NCBI GenBank assembly: GCA_003480725.1
Contig: QUJQ01000004.1
Coordinates: 248,001 to 312,000 of the forward strand
Source: Clostridiaceae bacterium AM27-36LB
GTDB lineage: Bacteria > Bacillota > Clostridia > Lachnospirales > Lachnospiraceae
DNA length: 64,000 bases
Direction of reading: 5' to 3'
Positions 1 to 7,667 of this stretch are shown in pieces (position 1 is the first letter of the stretch; every line of letters starts with the position of its first letter). Below the pieces are notes generated by a model. It saw only the letters and a program-made list of their open reading frames with translations, had not been told where the DNA came from and searched no databases. A program made the translations under genes and the position numbers.

Positions 1-19
1 TCAATCTGTCAATTTTTCC
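1..19 (-). promoter_or_regulatory. -35 region of an antisense promoter from a further type I TA locus (cut by window edge)
   Basis: The first bases resemble 9527-9550, where TTGACA on the minus strand (here 7-12) is the -35 box of the antitoxin RNA of the toxin at 9328. The -10 box would lie left of the window. The likely meaning is that another copy of this toxin/antisense module sits just outside, in a neighbouring element remnant. Seen: the sequence similarity. Inferred: the function. Confidence 0.4.
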
Positions 20-68
20 ACGAACCCTATATTTTAAACATTCTAGCGTATCCTTTTTCTTTGAAAGC

Positions 69-158
69 AAAAAAAGACCGCTGTTCTTATTAACTCAAGA
101 ACAACGGCGCCCCTGCCAAGGAGTCGATGCGACAGGATTTAAACCTGCGACCTCTGCA
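69..158 (-). repeat. Degenerate tRNA-Pro 3' fragment with terminator (old att site)
   Basis: On the minus strand this matches the T-arm, acceptor end and downstream terminator of the tRNA-Pro at 12316-12389 up to the anticodon stem, then diverges. The T-loop carries one substitution (ttaaacc instead of ttgaacc). The terminator stem has a different sequence but still pairs (ccgctgttctt with aagaacaacgg). It is best read as the scar of an older integration at the same tRNA gene. Confidence 0.75.
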
Positions 159-178
159 CTCAGCACTTTCTTAATTAG

Positions 179-207
179 TTGAGGTTCCCAAATCTGTATG
201 GTATACT
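179..207 (+). promoter_or_regulatory. Promoter of the left type I toxin locus
   Basis: TTGAGG (179-184) and TATACT (202-207) are separated by 17 bases and lie 44 bases before the toxin reading frame. The toxin promoter at 9179-9207 has the same box spacing. Confidence 0.55.
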
Positions 208-250
208 GGACATGTTGCCACTCCCAGACAGGCACAGAAGGGAGGGTTGA

Positions 251-367
251 CTTACGGAAGATATACTCACTGCTTTTATTATCTCTGTTTTGGCTGGTGT
301 AGTTTGCCACTACATCTGCAAATGGTTGGACAAAGATACAAACAAAGGCAACCAGCCTAAGGATTAA
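251..367 (+). pseudogene. Small hydrophobic type I toxin (holin-like toxin family), start codon lost
   Basis: The frame encodes about 38 residues: TEDILTAF, a hydrophobic stretch IISVLAGVVCHYIC, and a charged tail KWLDKDTNKGNQPKD. This is the layout of the small putative holin-like toxins common in Firmicutes. No ATG, GTG or TTG opens the frame: a stop at 248-250 directly precedes codons CTT ACG GAA. A ribosome-binding site (GGGAGGG, 240-246) stands where an ATG between CTT and ACG would have about seven bases of spacing, so loss of that codon would explain the structure. Promoter and antisense RNA signals remain. Family assignment is from memory of similar peptides. Confidence 0.55.
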
Positions 368-390
368 GCCACCTTGCCTAAACGGAATAA

Positions 391-457
391 AAATCCCCAA
401 TAGCTGCAACTATTGGGGATTTTGTTGTCCTTACGGACTACTCACTACTTTTTGCCT
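391..457 (-). ncRNA. Putative antisense antitoxin RNA of the left toxin locus
   Basis: On the minus strand TTGAAA (487-492) and TAATAT (464-469) are 17 bases apart. Transcription from about 457 would run to the hairpin at 392-424, followed by T residues. The RNA would overlap the 3' end of the toxin message, as in TxpA/RatA and BsrG/SR4 type I systems. Promoter and terminator are seen; the antitoxin role is inference. Confidence 0.5.
392..424. terminator. Bidirectional hairpin terminator
   Basis: AATCCCCAATA pairs with TATTGGGGATT around a short loop. T-rich tracts occur on both sides, so it can end the toxin message (+) and the antisense RNA (-). From here to 602 I see only the antisense promoter and A/T-rich sequence. 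Confidence 0.75.
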
Positions 458-601
458 ACACATATATTAGCATATGCATAAGACAATTTCAAGTGTTCCA
501 TTTTTTTATTTTTTTATACAGACTCCAGTATTTTCATTTACTTTTCTTGCTGTATTAGGCAACAGATGCGCTATCACCGCAACACAATCTCTCAGAGAAT
601 A

Positions 602-702
602 AAAAAAAGACCGAAACCCTTATTATCTCAAGGATTCCGGCGCCCCTGCCAAGGAGTCGATGCGACAGGATTTGAACCTGCGACCTCTGCGTCCCGAACG
701 CA
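602..702 (-). repeat. Left attachment site: displaced tRNA-Pro 3' half plus terminator
   Basis: These 101 bases match 12261-12361 with a single mismatch. They contain the tRNA-Pro 3' half from the anticodon stem-loop to the acceptor end, plus the downstream terminator, but no 5' half. The match stops abruptly at 702/703, inside the 5' strand of the anticodon stem. This is the pattern left when a tyrosine recombinase inserts at a tRNA anticodon loop and the element supplies a new 3' half. The segment 703-825 shows no gene. Confidence 0.9.
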
Positions 703-825
703 ATTCTTGCATGGGTACTTAAGAATACCAGTAACTCTCATTATTGCTGGAATGCCCTAAATTTCAAGGTTTTTTTAGGGCTTATTAAAAATTCCTTGAA
801 ACCACGCTATTACTAACATTGGCGC

Positions 826-849
826 ATTTTACGTAACATTTTACGTAAC
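826..849 (+). repeat. Tandem 12-bp arm-type repeats (left end)
   Basis: Two exact adjacent copies of ATTTTACGTAAC occur here. The same unit, with a second diverged copy, lies at 12196-12219, just inside the right end and in the same orientation. Paired repeats near both ends of an integrated element are typical arm sites for tyrosine integrases. The core TTACGTAA is palindromic. Function is inferred from position. Confidence 0.65.
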
Positions 850-892
850 GCCCGCCATAGTCACACAAGCAGCCATAACCAATATGTTAATT

Positions 893-920
893 AGACGCTC
901 CTAATGTGGGCGTCTTTTTT
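893..920 (+). terminator. Rho-independent terminator / leader hairpin before the first element gene
   Basis: AGACGC pairs with GCGTCT, followed by TTTTTT. It ends 22 bases before the start codon at 943, so it could insulate the element from the flank or attenuate the downstream operon. Confidence 0.65.
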
Positions 921-942
921 ATCACCAAAAGGAGAAGACAAT

Positions 943-1761
943 ATGCCAATTATAAGAACCGTTAAAGATAAAAACAATCCATATACAATATCTGATAATA
1001 GATTCCGGCGCGACTTACGATTGTCCTTGCAGGGGCGTGGATTACTTGGGACAATCCTCTCTCTACCTCCTAACTGGATATTTAGTGTACGCGGGTTAAC
1101 CAGTATCTGCCTTGAAGGAGAGTGCTGTATCCGTTCAACCTTAAAAGAGCTTGAACGACTTGGATATTTAACACGTACACGCACACGCAAAAAAAATGGG
1201 CAGCTCGGAACCATCGAATATACTTTCTATGAAAAATCCCTTCATATTATTAATAATGACCCAGATGTCGGAAATCCAGATGTGGATTCTCCAGTCGAGG
1301 ATAATGCCCCTCAATTAATTAATAATGTATTAAATACTAATGTTATTAATAATCCATCCATCTATCCGGATGGAGTGATGGACAGAGATATATGTATAGA
1401 TATGGTGCGTACAAATATAGATTATGCCTCTCTGGTGACCCGAAATCCCTATTGCATTGACCAGATTAACGAGATGATTGCAATTATGGCAGATGTGATG
1501 ATGATGCCGGATAACGCCATGATTACTGTGAGTGGCAATCAGTTGCCTGCAAAAACTGTCAAGGAGCATTGGGGGAAATTAACTAGTAGCCATATGGAGT
1601 ACGTGTTAGATAGCTTGTCAGAGACTACGACACCTATCCACAATATACACGGTTATCTGCTTACAGCCCTGTATCGTGCACCGCTGACAATGCATAATCA
1701 CTATGCTACACAGGTAGCTTGTGATGCTGTGGCAGTCACACACGAGGACACTATATCATGA
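943..1761 (+). CDS. Helix-turn-helix replication/transfer protein with DUF6017 C-terminus
   Basis: A 272-residue protein opening the transfer operon. The N-terminal ~100 residues form a winged helix-turn-helix like those of plasmid and phage replication initiators (LTSICLEGECCIRSTLKELERLGYL). The C-terminal ~110 residues (from about RTNIDYASL, including HMEYVLDSL and IHGYLLTALYRA) have the pattern I recall for DUF6017. ATG at 943 is chosen over 904 because AAGGAGAA lies directly upstream and 904 falls inside the terminator hairpin. The stop overlaps the next start as ATGA. The likely role is a replication or transcription factor of the element; this is inference. Confidence 0.7.
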   Translation: MPIIRTVKDKNNPYTISDNRFRRDLRLSLQGRGLLGTILSLPPNWIFSVRGLTSICLEGECCIRSTLKELERLGYLTRTRTRKKNGQLGTIEYTFYEKSLHIINNDPDVGNPDVDSPVEDNAPQLINNVLNTNVINNPSIYPDGVMDRDICIDMVRTNIDYASLVTRNPYCIDQINEMIAIMADVMMMPDNAMITVSGNQLPAKTVKEHWGKLTSSHMEYVLDSLSETTTPIHNIHGYLLTALYRAPLTMHNHYATQVACDAVAVTHEDTIS

Positions 1762-3377
1762 TCGCAAGAATCCGTAGGTTGTGTAACACAATCACCTACA
1801 CCGGTATCTGGATCCAGCCAATCATGATGGTGGCATTGCACCGCGTCCTGCGCCTGATCTACTGGCGCAGGGGCATTAGCTGGCAGGCATGGCTGGTTGC
1901 ATTGGGTATCTCTTGTATCCCCAGTATCTATGTGTGGGGTGGAAATAAAATCGCAAAGAAAAATGGAAAGAAAAAATATGGATTAATGGACGTGATATTA
2001 AATAAAGCAACACCATATTACGATACCGGCAAAGCGGAAGCTATGTATCCGGATGTGCCATCAGAACTACTGTATCAGGATCCAACCGGTATTGTACTGG
2101 GACGGTGGCATCGAAAATATGTCTGCCACAACCTCGATAATGACGGTCATGTCTTGGTAATCGGCGGCTCCGGAACAGGAAAAAGCTCTGCTTTGGCAAT
2201 CCCCACATTGCTGTGTAACCCGGATATTCCCATTTTGGCATTGGACATTAAGGGTGAGCTGCATCGGAAGGCGGCAAAATTAGGTGATCCTCATATCCGG
2301 ATTGTGGATCCGGGAGACCGGAACAGTTATGGATATGATCCACTTTATGGCATTGATCGAAACAGCTCAAGTCAGGAAATGCTAGAAGCGGTGTTATTGA
2401 TTGTCCACTCACTTATTCCGCTTCCGGCGAACACCAAAGATCCCTTTTGGATTAATTCCGCTCGGAACTTATTAACAGGTCTTTTGCTCTATCACGTGAA
2501 GCAGGGTAAAAATTTTATAGACTGCATGGATGAAATCTTGGGAAAACCGATAAAAAGCAGCATTGACGAGGCTGTTCAAAAATTGTGTTCAATAAATGCC
2601 GCCTATCGGTATTTGATTCAATTTTGTGACATGTCAGAGATTACTTTGAGTGGTATTTTCGCGGAACTGGCAAACCACATTACCATTTTTGCCAATGACG
2701 CTGATATCCGCTACTGTTTCCGCGAAAATCGCTACAAAGTTTCTCCGGCGGATCTGGAGGCAGGGAACAGCATCTATCTGGCTATCCGCGAGGACAAGCT
2801 GAGTGCCTACTATGATGTATTGCAACTGATTTTTAATCAAACACTAGCCTATCTTGAAAAACGCCCGGAGAAATCTAAAAGAATCTTAATTTTAATTGAT
2901 GAGCTGCCACGTATTCTATCATCTGGAAAACTGGAAAAATTGCTGGATGGTATCAAAACACTGCGGAGCCGGAACGTGACACTTCTATTAGTGACACAGT
3001 CACTGGAAGCACTGATGGCAGCATACAGTGAAAATGAGGTGGCAGATCTAGTAAGTAACTGTCAATACATATCCGTCTTGTCAGCAACATCGACCAAGAC
3101 ACAGAAAGCCATATGCGATTGGTGCGGCAAATTCCGTGAACGGAAAAACAATTATAACGAAGGTGCACCTAAAAGGATGTCTATATCCTATGACTATCAT
3201 AATATTGTGGAGCCAGCAGACCTCATGACATTGGCACAGACTGGGGAATCCATACTGATAAGCCCTTATGGATATTCACGGATTGAGAAGGCTCCTTACT
3301 ATAAGGATGCAAAGATTAGAAAATTATACGAAAAAGTAGAAACCTACAATAACACCATTAGAGAAACGGAGAATTAA
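1758..3377 (+). CDS. VirD4/TraG-family type IV coupling protein
   Basis: A 539-residue membrane-anchored ATPase that would link the relaxase-DNA complex to a type IV secretion channel. Two hydrophobic stretches lie in residues ~20-60. A Walker A motif (GGSGTGKS, 136-143) and a Walker B (RILILIDE, 375-382) follow, with a TraG-like motor domain between and after. The start overlaps the upstream stop by four bases, implying translational coupling. It is near the expected size for compact T4CPs of Gram-positive elements. No VirB4, VirB6 or other channel genes are found nearby, so the channel must come from elsewhere. Confidence 0.92.
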   Translation: MIARIRRLCNTITYTGIWIQPIMMVALHRVLRLIYWRRGISWQAWLVALGISCIPSIYVWGGNKIAKKNGKKKYGLMDVILNKATPYYDTGKAEAMYPDVPSELLYQDPTGIVLGRWHRKYVCHNLDNDGHVLVIGGSGTGKSSALAIPTLLCNPDIPILALDIKGELHRKAAKLGDPHIRIVDPGDRNSYGYDPLYGIDRNSSSQEMLEAVLLIVHSLIPLPANTKDPFWINSARNLLTGLLLYHVKQGKNFIDCMDEILGKPIKSSIDEAVQKLCSINAAYRYLIQFCDMSEITLSGIFAELANHITIFANDADIRYCFRENRYKVSPADLEAGNSIYLAIREDKLSAYYDVLQLIFNQTLAYLEKRPEKSKRILILIDELPRILSSGKLEKLLDGIKTLRSRNVTLLLVTQSLEALMAAYSENEVADLVSNCQYISVLSATSTKTQKAICDWCGKFRERKNNYNEGAPKRMSISYDYHNIVEPADLMTLAQTGESILISPYGYSRIEKAPYYKDAKIRKLYEKVETYNNTIRETEN

Positions 3378-3380
3378 ATT

Positions 3381-4295
3381 ATGGAATATGAAAAATTTGT
3401 GGATTATCTGAAAAGCCAGTTAGAGCTGGATATGTGCGATCAGAATGTAACAGCAGAAAGGACGATGATTAATAAGCTTAATCAGGATCGGGATGTGCTG
3501 GCACTTCGCAATCCGGACTCCTGTATCACACCAGTTGTATATCTGGACGATGCCTACTACTGCTATCAGCATGGAGACTCTGTGGTGGCAATCTCGCGGG
3601 ATATTGCAGAAGGCATCAGGCAGACAACTCCGGATGTACCTGATTTCACAGCGGCAGAAGCCAAAGAACACTTGTATTGTATGGTAATCAATGCGGAGGA
3701 TAATGCCGAATGGTTAAGTCACTCTCCGCATGAGCAGATGCAGGATCTGGCAGTGATTGCCTATTATCGTCTGGATGATTCTGCAACGATCCGGGTTACG
3801 GATGAGATGTGCCCGTATCTGAAGATGACCGGTGAGGAGGTGTTAGAAAATGCACATAAAAATACCAACAAACAGGAATACCGGTTGGAAACACTGGAGG
3901 ATGTGCTGGATCGGATGATCCCATACAATATTGAGGAACCATCCGAAATGGAGGAAAAGGCTTATGTCCTGACCAATCAGAAAAATGCATTTGGGGCTGC
4001 GCTCATTACCAATCCGGATGTCATGGATCATGCCAGAGAAGTTATTGGCGAGGATTACTATATTGCGCCCAGCAGTATCCATGAGACGATTCTTGTCCCC
4101 AAAAGTATGGTTGATGATCCGAAAGAGTTGGAAGATATTATTAAGTCCGTAAATAAGAGTGCTGTCCGCAGAGAGGAACAGTTGTCAGATCATGCTTATT
4201 ACTATAACAGCCAGGACAAAAAAATTGAGATGGCAGTGAAACCCGAACAGGAAAAAAGCGAATATCAGAGACAGAGTAATGATCGCGATAGATGA
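3381..4295 (+). CDS. DUF5688 family protein of mobile elements
   Basis: A 304-residue soluble, acidic protein starting three bases after the coupling-protein stop. It begins MEYEKFVDYL and contains NPDVMDHARE and YYIAPSSIHETILVP, a pattern I associate with DUF5688 proteins on clostridial conjugative elements. No catalytic motif is recognisable and there is no signal peptide or membrane segment. Its place between the coupling protein and the mobilization genes suggests a transfer or maintenance accessory. The function is unknown. Confidence 0.65.
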   Translation: MEYEKFVDYLKSQLELDMCDQNVTAERTMINKLNQDRDVLALRNPDSCITPVVYLDDAYYCYQHGDSVVAISRDIAEGIRQTTPDVPDFTAAEAKEHLYCMVINAEDNAEWLSHSPHEQMQDLAVIAYYRLDDSATIRVTDEMCPYLKMTGEEVLENAHKNTNKQEYRLETLEDVLDRMIPYNIEEPSEMEEKAYVLTNQKNAFGAALITNPDVMDHAREVIGEDYYIAPSSIHETILVPKSMVDDPKELEDIIKSVNKSAVRREEQLSDHAYYYNSQDKKIEMAVKPEQEKSEYQRQSNDRDR

Positions 4296-4310
4296 AAGGA
4301 GATAAAAAAC

Positions 4311-4466
4311 ATGGCTAACAGCAGAGAATTAACAGATCAGTATCTTTCCTATATGAGATATCGGGAGATGCATTTTCAAACCGAATACATCTTTGCCACA
4401 TGCAAGGAGGTAAAAAAAGAACCGTCGGAAGAGAAAGAAAAGAAATTATATATCCGGATCAGATAG
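4311..4466 (+). CDS. Small hypothetical protein, 51 aa
   Basis: A short frame begins at ATG 4311 behind a good ribosome-binding site (AAAGGAGATAA, 4297-4307) and ends at TAG 4464-4466. The product starts MANSRELTDQYLSYMRYREM and ends in a lysine/glutamate-rich tail. It is charged, with no membrane segment or cysteine cluster. It lies 15 bases after the DUF5688 gene and is probably co-transcribed with it. I do not recognise a family. Confidence 0.6.
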   Translation: MANSRELTDQYLSYMRYREMHFQTEYIFATCKEVKKEPSEEKEKKLYIRIR

Positions 4467-4516
4467 TAATGATACATAGTGAGGGCTTGTTTTCCTCATA
4501 GGTGCAAAAAATATGC

Positions 4517-4582
4517 TTTCCGGGATCTGTCAAGGACACTGCCGCTATGCGGTGTGAATGCATCCTTGACAGATACCGGAAA
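4517..4582. repeat. Large near-perfect inverted repeat (20-bp arms) before the mobilization genes
   Basis: Arms at 4517-4536 (TTTCCGGGATCTGTCAAGGA) and 4563-4582 are reverse complements with one mismatch. The 26-base loop contains a smaller hairpin (GCCGC/GCGG). No T tract follows, so it is not a classical terminator. Candidate roles are a relaxase or accessory-protein site, a replication origin of the excised circle, or a recombination site. Confidence 0.75.
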
Positions 4583-4630
4583 TCATATAAGATGCGCCCG
4601 GAGGAAAACACCTGTGAAAGGAGTCAATGC

Positions 4631-4885
4631 ATGGAAACGAAAAATTTAACACCTGAGCAGTTAAGGAATCAGCAGAAATTAAAGGAAAACAGAGATAAAT
4701 TAAAGGAGCGTAAAAACCGTACACACAAACTGATTGTCCGTGGAGCAATTGCGGAAGCAGCTATTCCTGGAGCAATCGACATGACGGACGAAGAATTTCA
4801 AAGGGCACTTTTTGACGCAATCGGAAGATGCGGCGATGCAGTGCCATGCTCTCCGCAGGAGTCCCGCGGAAGCGACCCTCGGTAG
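4631..4885 (+). CDS. DUF3847-type mobilization accessory protein
   Basis: An 84-residue basic protein. The N-terminal ~35 residues (TPEQLRNQQKLKENRDKLK) look like a coiled coil. A conserved patch follows, RTHKLIVRGAIAEAA...MTDEEFQRALFDAIG, which fits small DUF3847 proteins found next to MobA/MobL relaxases. ATG 4631 is chosen because AAGGAG lies 7 bases upstream; frames starting at 4502 run through the large hairpin. It ends four bases before the oriT hairpin. An oriT-binding accessory role is inference. Confidence 0.65.
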   Translation: METKNLTPEQLRNQQKLKENRDKLKERKNRTHKLIVRGAIAEAAIPGAIDMTDEEFQRALFDAIGRCGDAVPCSPQESRGSDPR

Positions 4886-4888
4886 AGC

Positions 4889-4929
4889 GCACCATCACGC
4901 CGAAGCGTGGTGTATAAGTGCGCCCTTAC
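4889..4929 (+). other. Origin of transfer (oriT), MOBQ / pIP501-pGO1 type
   Basis: An imperfect hairpin (ACCATCACGC / GCGTGGTGT, loop CGAA) is followed by ATAAGTGCGCCCTTA at 4914-4928. This matches the nic region known from RSF1010-like and Gram-positive pIP501/pGO1-like oriTs, where a hairpin also abuts the nick sequence. The relaxase starts 62 bases downstream. The exact nick position is not assigned here. Confidence 0.88.
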
Positions 4930-4990
4930 TGATAAACAGACGGGATCTTAGAACAAACAAAACTACATAAAAGAAAAAGAAGGTGGCAGC

Positions 4991-6766
4991 ATGGCAATCT
5001 ATCATGCATCCGTAAAAATGATTTCCAGAAGTGCCGGAAGATCTTCCGTAGCTGCTGCGGCATACAGAAGTGGAACCTGTCTTGAAAATGACTACGATGG
5101 AAGAAAACATGATTTCCAGAAAAAACAATGGGTTTCCTATGCAAAAATTATATTGCCGGAACATGCTCCGTCAGAATATCAGGATCGATCTGTGCTATGG
5201 AATGCCGTAGAGAAATCTGAAAAAGCATCCAACGCACAATTGGCCAGAGAGGTAGAACTGGCTCTGCCGAAAGAACTGACATTGAATCAGCAGATCCAGA
5301 TGGTGCAGGATTATGTACAGAGAAATTTTGTCAATCAAGGGATGTGTGCAGACATTGCGATCCATAGTCCGCCAAGGACTAATGACCGGCACCAGCCGAT
5401 TGACAGCACCGGGCACAGGACAAATGATAAAGATAAAATGATCTTTGAAAATCCACATGCCCATATTATGCTGACTGTCCGTCCGATAGATGAATCCGGA
5501 AAATGGGAAGCAAAATCACAAAAAGTTTATCTGTGTAAAAGAGGAGATGCCGAAAAAGGTTTTACCGCCACTGAATATAATGAAGCAAATAAAAATGGCT
5601 GGGAAAAGCAATATCAATTTCAATCTGGCAAAACCAAAGTCTGGTGTACCATGCAGGAAGGACAGGAAAAGAATCTTGAACGGATCAACAGATCACCGAA
5701 AACCGAACGATTTGGACGGAAAAATCCGGTCACAGAATATTGGAACAGCAAAGACCGGATCATAGAATGGCGCAAAGACTGGGAAATAACCGTAAATAAG
5801 GAGCTTGAACGGATCGGATCAGATGAGAGAATTGACAGCCGTTCCTTCATGGATCAGGGCAGAGAACAGGAATTGCCTACGATCCACATGGGTGTTGCTG
5901 CTTCCAACATCGAAAAGAGAGCTGCGAGGGAAGCACTGGAAGGGATTTCACTTGAGAAAATCAAGCATTCTGATATTGGTACTTACAATTCTGAGGTACA
6001 AACTTATAATTCTCTGTTCCGCCAGTGGAAAGAAAAGATTGCGGAGGCATGGGAAAATGCAAAGTCAGGCTTCCGGAAACTTGCAGAAGAATTGGAAGAA
6101 TTGCGCGGACAGTTCCTGAAATCTTCTTATGAACTTGCTGAATACCAGCAGCATCATAGTCACAAAGAACTGGAATATCAGCAGAGGCAGGCAGAATTTT
6201 CTAAAATGGATCACCTGCTGGATAGTATCCATCAGAAAAATGCAGAATCCAGACAACGAATCTCTGAAGCGGAGCAACGGCTTAAAGAATGCTCTATCTG
6301 GGATTTCAGGGAAAAACATGTCCTCCATACTGCGATAGATACGGAAAAAGCAGCCATATCTACCAGAAATGAATATGTAAGTCATGGATTACATCGTCTG
6401 GGATACCAGAATCCAGATCAATACCAGAAGTCCAGACAAGTTTACAAGATGGAAGAATCTGACCATAAAAAGTATGTGGATACAGTGGCATCCATGCAGA
6501 AAAGACAGGAAAGTTTGCGTTCAGAGATTCATGATAAGCTACAGAATGTTCCGCCGGAAGAACAAAAAGAGCTTGCAAAAGCAAATGCTGAACTTGGCAG
6601 CAGCAAAGAAAAATCTATCCGGGAGAAACTGATAAATGCAAGAAATCATATTGACGAACGGATATATCAGGATGCAGCAAAGCTGGCAGATGCAGAAATG
6701 GGCGAAGTTGCAGCGAAAAGCACAGAAAAACAGAAAAAACAAGACAAAGAACAGGAGAGACAATAA
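4991..6766 (+). CDS. mobL: MobA/MobL-family (MOBQ) relaxase
   Basis: A 591-residue relaxase that would nick the adjacent oriT, bind the 5' end and pilot transfer. The N-terminal nuclease domain (~1-260) starts MAIYHASVKMISRS and has AAAAYRSG with a candidate catalytic tyrosine near residue 25. Metal-binding histidines follow: IAIHSP at 125 and NPHAHIML at 156-158. The remainder is long and rich in Q/E/K, strongly coiled-coil. There is no fused helicase or primase domain. The start follows AAGAAGGTGG. Family membership is clear; the gene symbol is a family label. Confidence 0.93.
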   Translation: MAIYHASVKMISRSAGRSSVAAAAYRSGTCLENDYDGRKHDFQKKQWVSYAKIILPEHAPSEYQDRSVLWNAVEKSEKASNAQLAREVELALPKELTLNQQIQMVQDYVQRNFVNQGMCADIAIHSPPRTNDRHQPIDSTGHRTNDKDKMIFENPHAHIMLTVRPIDESGKWEAKSQKVYLCKRGDAEKGFTATEYNEANKNGWEKQYQFQSGKTKVWCTMQEGQEKNLERINRSPKTERFGRKNPVTEYWNSKDRIIEWRKDWEITVNKELERIGSDERIDSRSFMDQGREQELPTIHMGVAASNIEKRAAREALEGISLEKIKHSDIGTYNSEVQTYNSLFRQWKEKIAEAWENAKSGFRKLAEELEELRGQFLKSSYELAEYQQHHSHKELEYQQRQAEFSKMDHLLDSIHQKNAESRQRISEAEQRLKECSIWDFREKHVLHTAIDTEKAAISTRNEYVSHGLHRLGYQNPDQYQKSRQVYKMEESDHKKYVDTVASMQKRQESLRSEIHDKLQNVPPEEQKELAKANAELGSSKEKSIREKLINARNHIDERIYQDAAKLADAEMGEVAAKSTEKQKKQDKEQERQ

Positions 6767-7281
6767 TGAGAAGAAATAAAATGATGTTACAGGTAATCGG
6801 TGGTCTTATGATGATAATTTTGACACCGGCAATAATTTTAACAGTACATACAAATGCGTTCCGATACAATGGATTATCCGGATCCGCACAGAATATAGCC
6901 AATGAATTGTTAAAAATCAACGGGTACAGTCTTCTGCTGGCAATGGGATTGCTGGTACTGCTCATGATTCAAGCCAAGACAAAGTTTCATAGAAAAAACC
7001 GGGTATCTGAAAACACCGGTGAAATCTATTTTCCGCAGATCGGTCTGACCTGCAAGGCTATTTTGCAGATTGGACTGGTGGTAAGTATTTATATTTTACA
7101 GTATCACGCATATCTGTATCCTTTTTTATCCTACATTGAAAAGGGGCAGATTACACTGGCAATGACTTATTACAACATGTCATTAGTGTATAAGATTGCG
7201 GTATTTGCATGGGTGGAAGTATCTATTGGAAAAAATCTTTTGATGGAGAACTACAGAAAAAACCGGTATGCTCTAAAATAA
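6766..7281 (+). CDS. Small integral membrane protein of the mobilization operon
   Basis: A 171-residue protein whose ATG overlaps the relaxase stop by one base, so it is translationally coupled. Four hydrophobic segments are visible: GGLMMIILTPAIILTV near residue 10, LLLAMGLLVLLMI near 55, IGLVVSIYILQYHAYLYPF near 105, and YKIAVFAWVEV near 150. I recognise no domain. Its location suggests a membrane accessory of DNA transfer, but nothing in the sequence proves it. Confidence 0.7.
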   Translation: MRRNKMMLQVIGGLMMIILTPAIILTVHTNAFRYNGLSGSAQNIANELLKINGYSLLLAMGLLVLLMIQAKTKFHRKNRVSENTGEIYFPQIGLTCKAILQIGLVVSIYILQYHAYLYPFLSYIEKGQITLAMTYYNMSLVYKIAVFAWVEVSIGKNLLMENYRKNRYALK

Positions 7282-7284
7282 AAA

Positions 7285-7323
7285 AAGCGCGCCACCCCAC
7301 GAAAATAAACTGGGCTGGCGCGA
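7285..7323 (-). terminator. Terminator between convergent genes
   Basis: CGCGCCA pairs with TGGCGCG. The minus-strand copy is followed by a run of seven T, so it mainly serves the cro-type gene at 7333. It can also end the mobilization operon coming from the left. Confidence 0.7.
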
Positions 7324-7332
7324 TAAAATTTC

Positions 7333-7548
7333 TTAGAGGTGCGGTTCTGGAAATGCTACCACATCATTTGGTGTGCAATCAAGAATAGAACACAGCTTTT
7401 CAAGGGTAAGCAGGGTAATATTTTGATTTTTCTTTAATGTATCCAGTGTTTTGTTATCAATTCCGCTTTTAAGAAGCCGATACTGGGAAATATTTTTCTC
7501 TTTCATGGTTGCCCATAAGGGACTGTAATCTATGATTGGAATCACCAC
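7333..7548 (-). CDS. Cro/C1-type helix-turn-helix repressor
   Basis: A 71-residue single-domain DNA-binding protein: WATMKEKNISQYRLLKSGIDNKTLDTLKKNQNITLLTLEKLCSILDCTPNDVVAF, a typical small XRE/HTH_26 repressor. The start is one of two adjacent GTG codons (7546-7548 or 7543-7545), preceded by AAGG. It is divergent from the CAP-domain lipoprotein gene, with a palindrome in the shared promoter region, so it probably controls itself and the cargo gene. The link to the cargo gene is inferred from layout. Confidence 0.8.
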   Translation of the reverse strand: MVIPIIDYSPLWATMKEKNISQYRLLKSGIDNKTLDTLKKNQNITLLTLEKLCSILDCTPNDVVAFPEPHL

Positions 7549-7559
7549 CTTATTGGTTC

Positions 7560-7617
7560 ATTATATTTTGAATATTTGAAACACAATATTGTGGGGAACT
7601 CCACAATGTTGTATAAT
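7560..7617. promoter_or_regulatory. Divergent promoter with palindromic operator
   Basis: TTGTGG (7589-7594) and TATAAT (7612-7617), 17 apart, read toward the lipoprotein. TATAAT (7560-7565) on the minus strand reads toward the repressor. A palindrome (CAATATTGTGG / CCACAATGTTG, about 7585-7611) covers the rightward -35 and spacer, where a Cro-type repressor would block transcription. Confidence 0.65.
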
Positions 7618-7667
7618 CGAAAGAAAGAGAAAACCAAAACAAATGAAAATTTGGGGAGGAAATGCTT

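Noticed and set aside
95..409. A minus-strand frame of 104 codons at the left end
   Set aside because: It runs antisense across the toxin locus and the old tRNA fragment and has no binding site; the RNA signals explain the region better.
4502..4630. An N-terminal extension of the DUF3847 protein
   Set aside because: It would translate the 66-bp inverted repeat, and a good ribosome-binding site precedes ATG 4631.
943..7281. A complete self-transmissible conjugative element (ICE)
   Set aside because: Only coupling protein and relaxase are present; no VirB4, VirB6, VirB1-like or other channel genes lie between the attachment sites.
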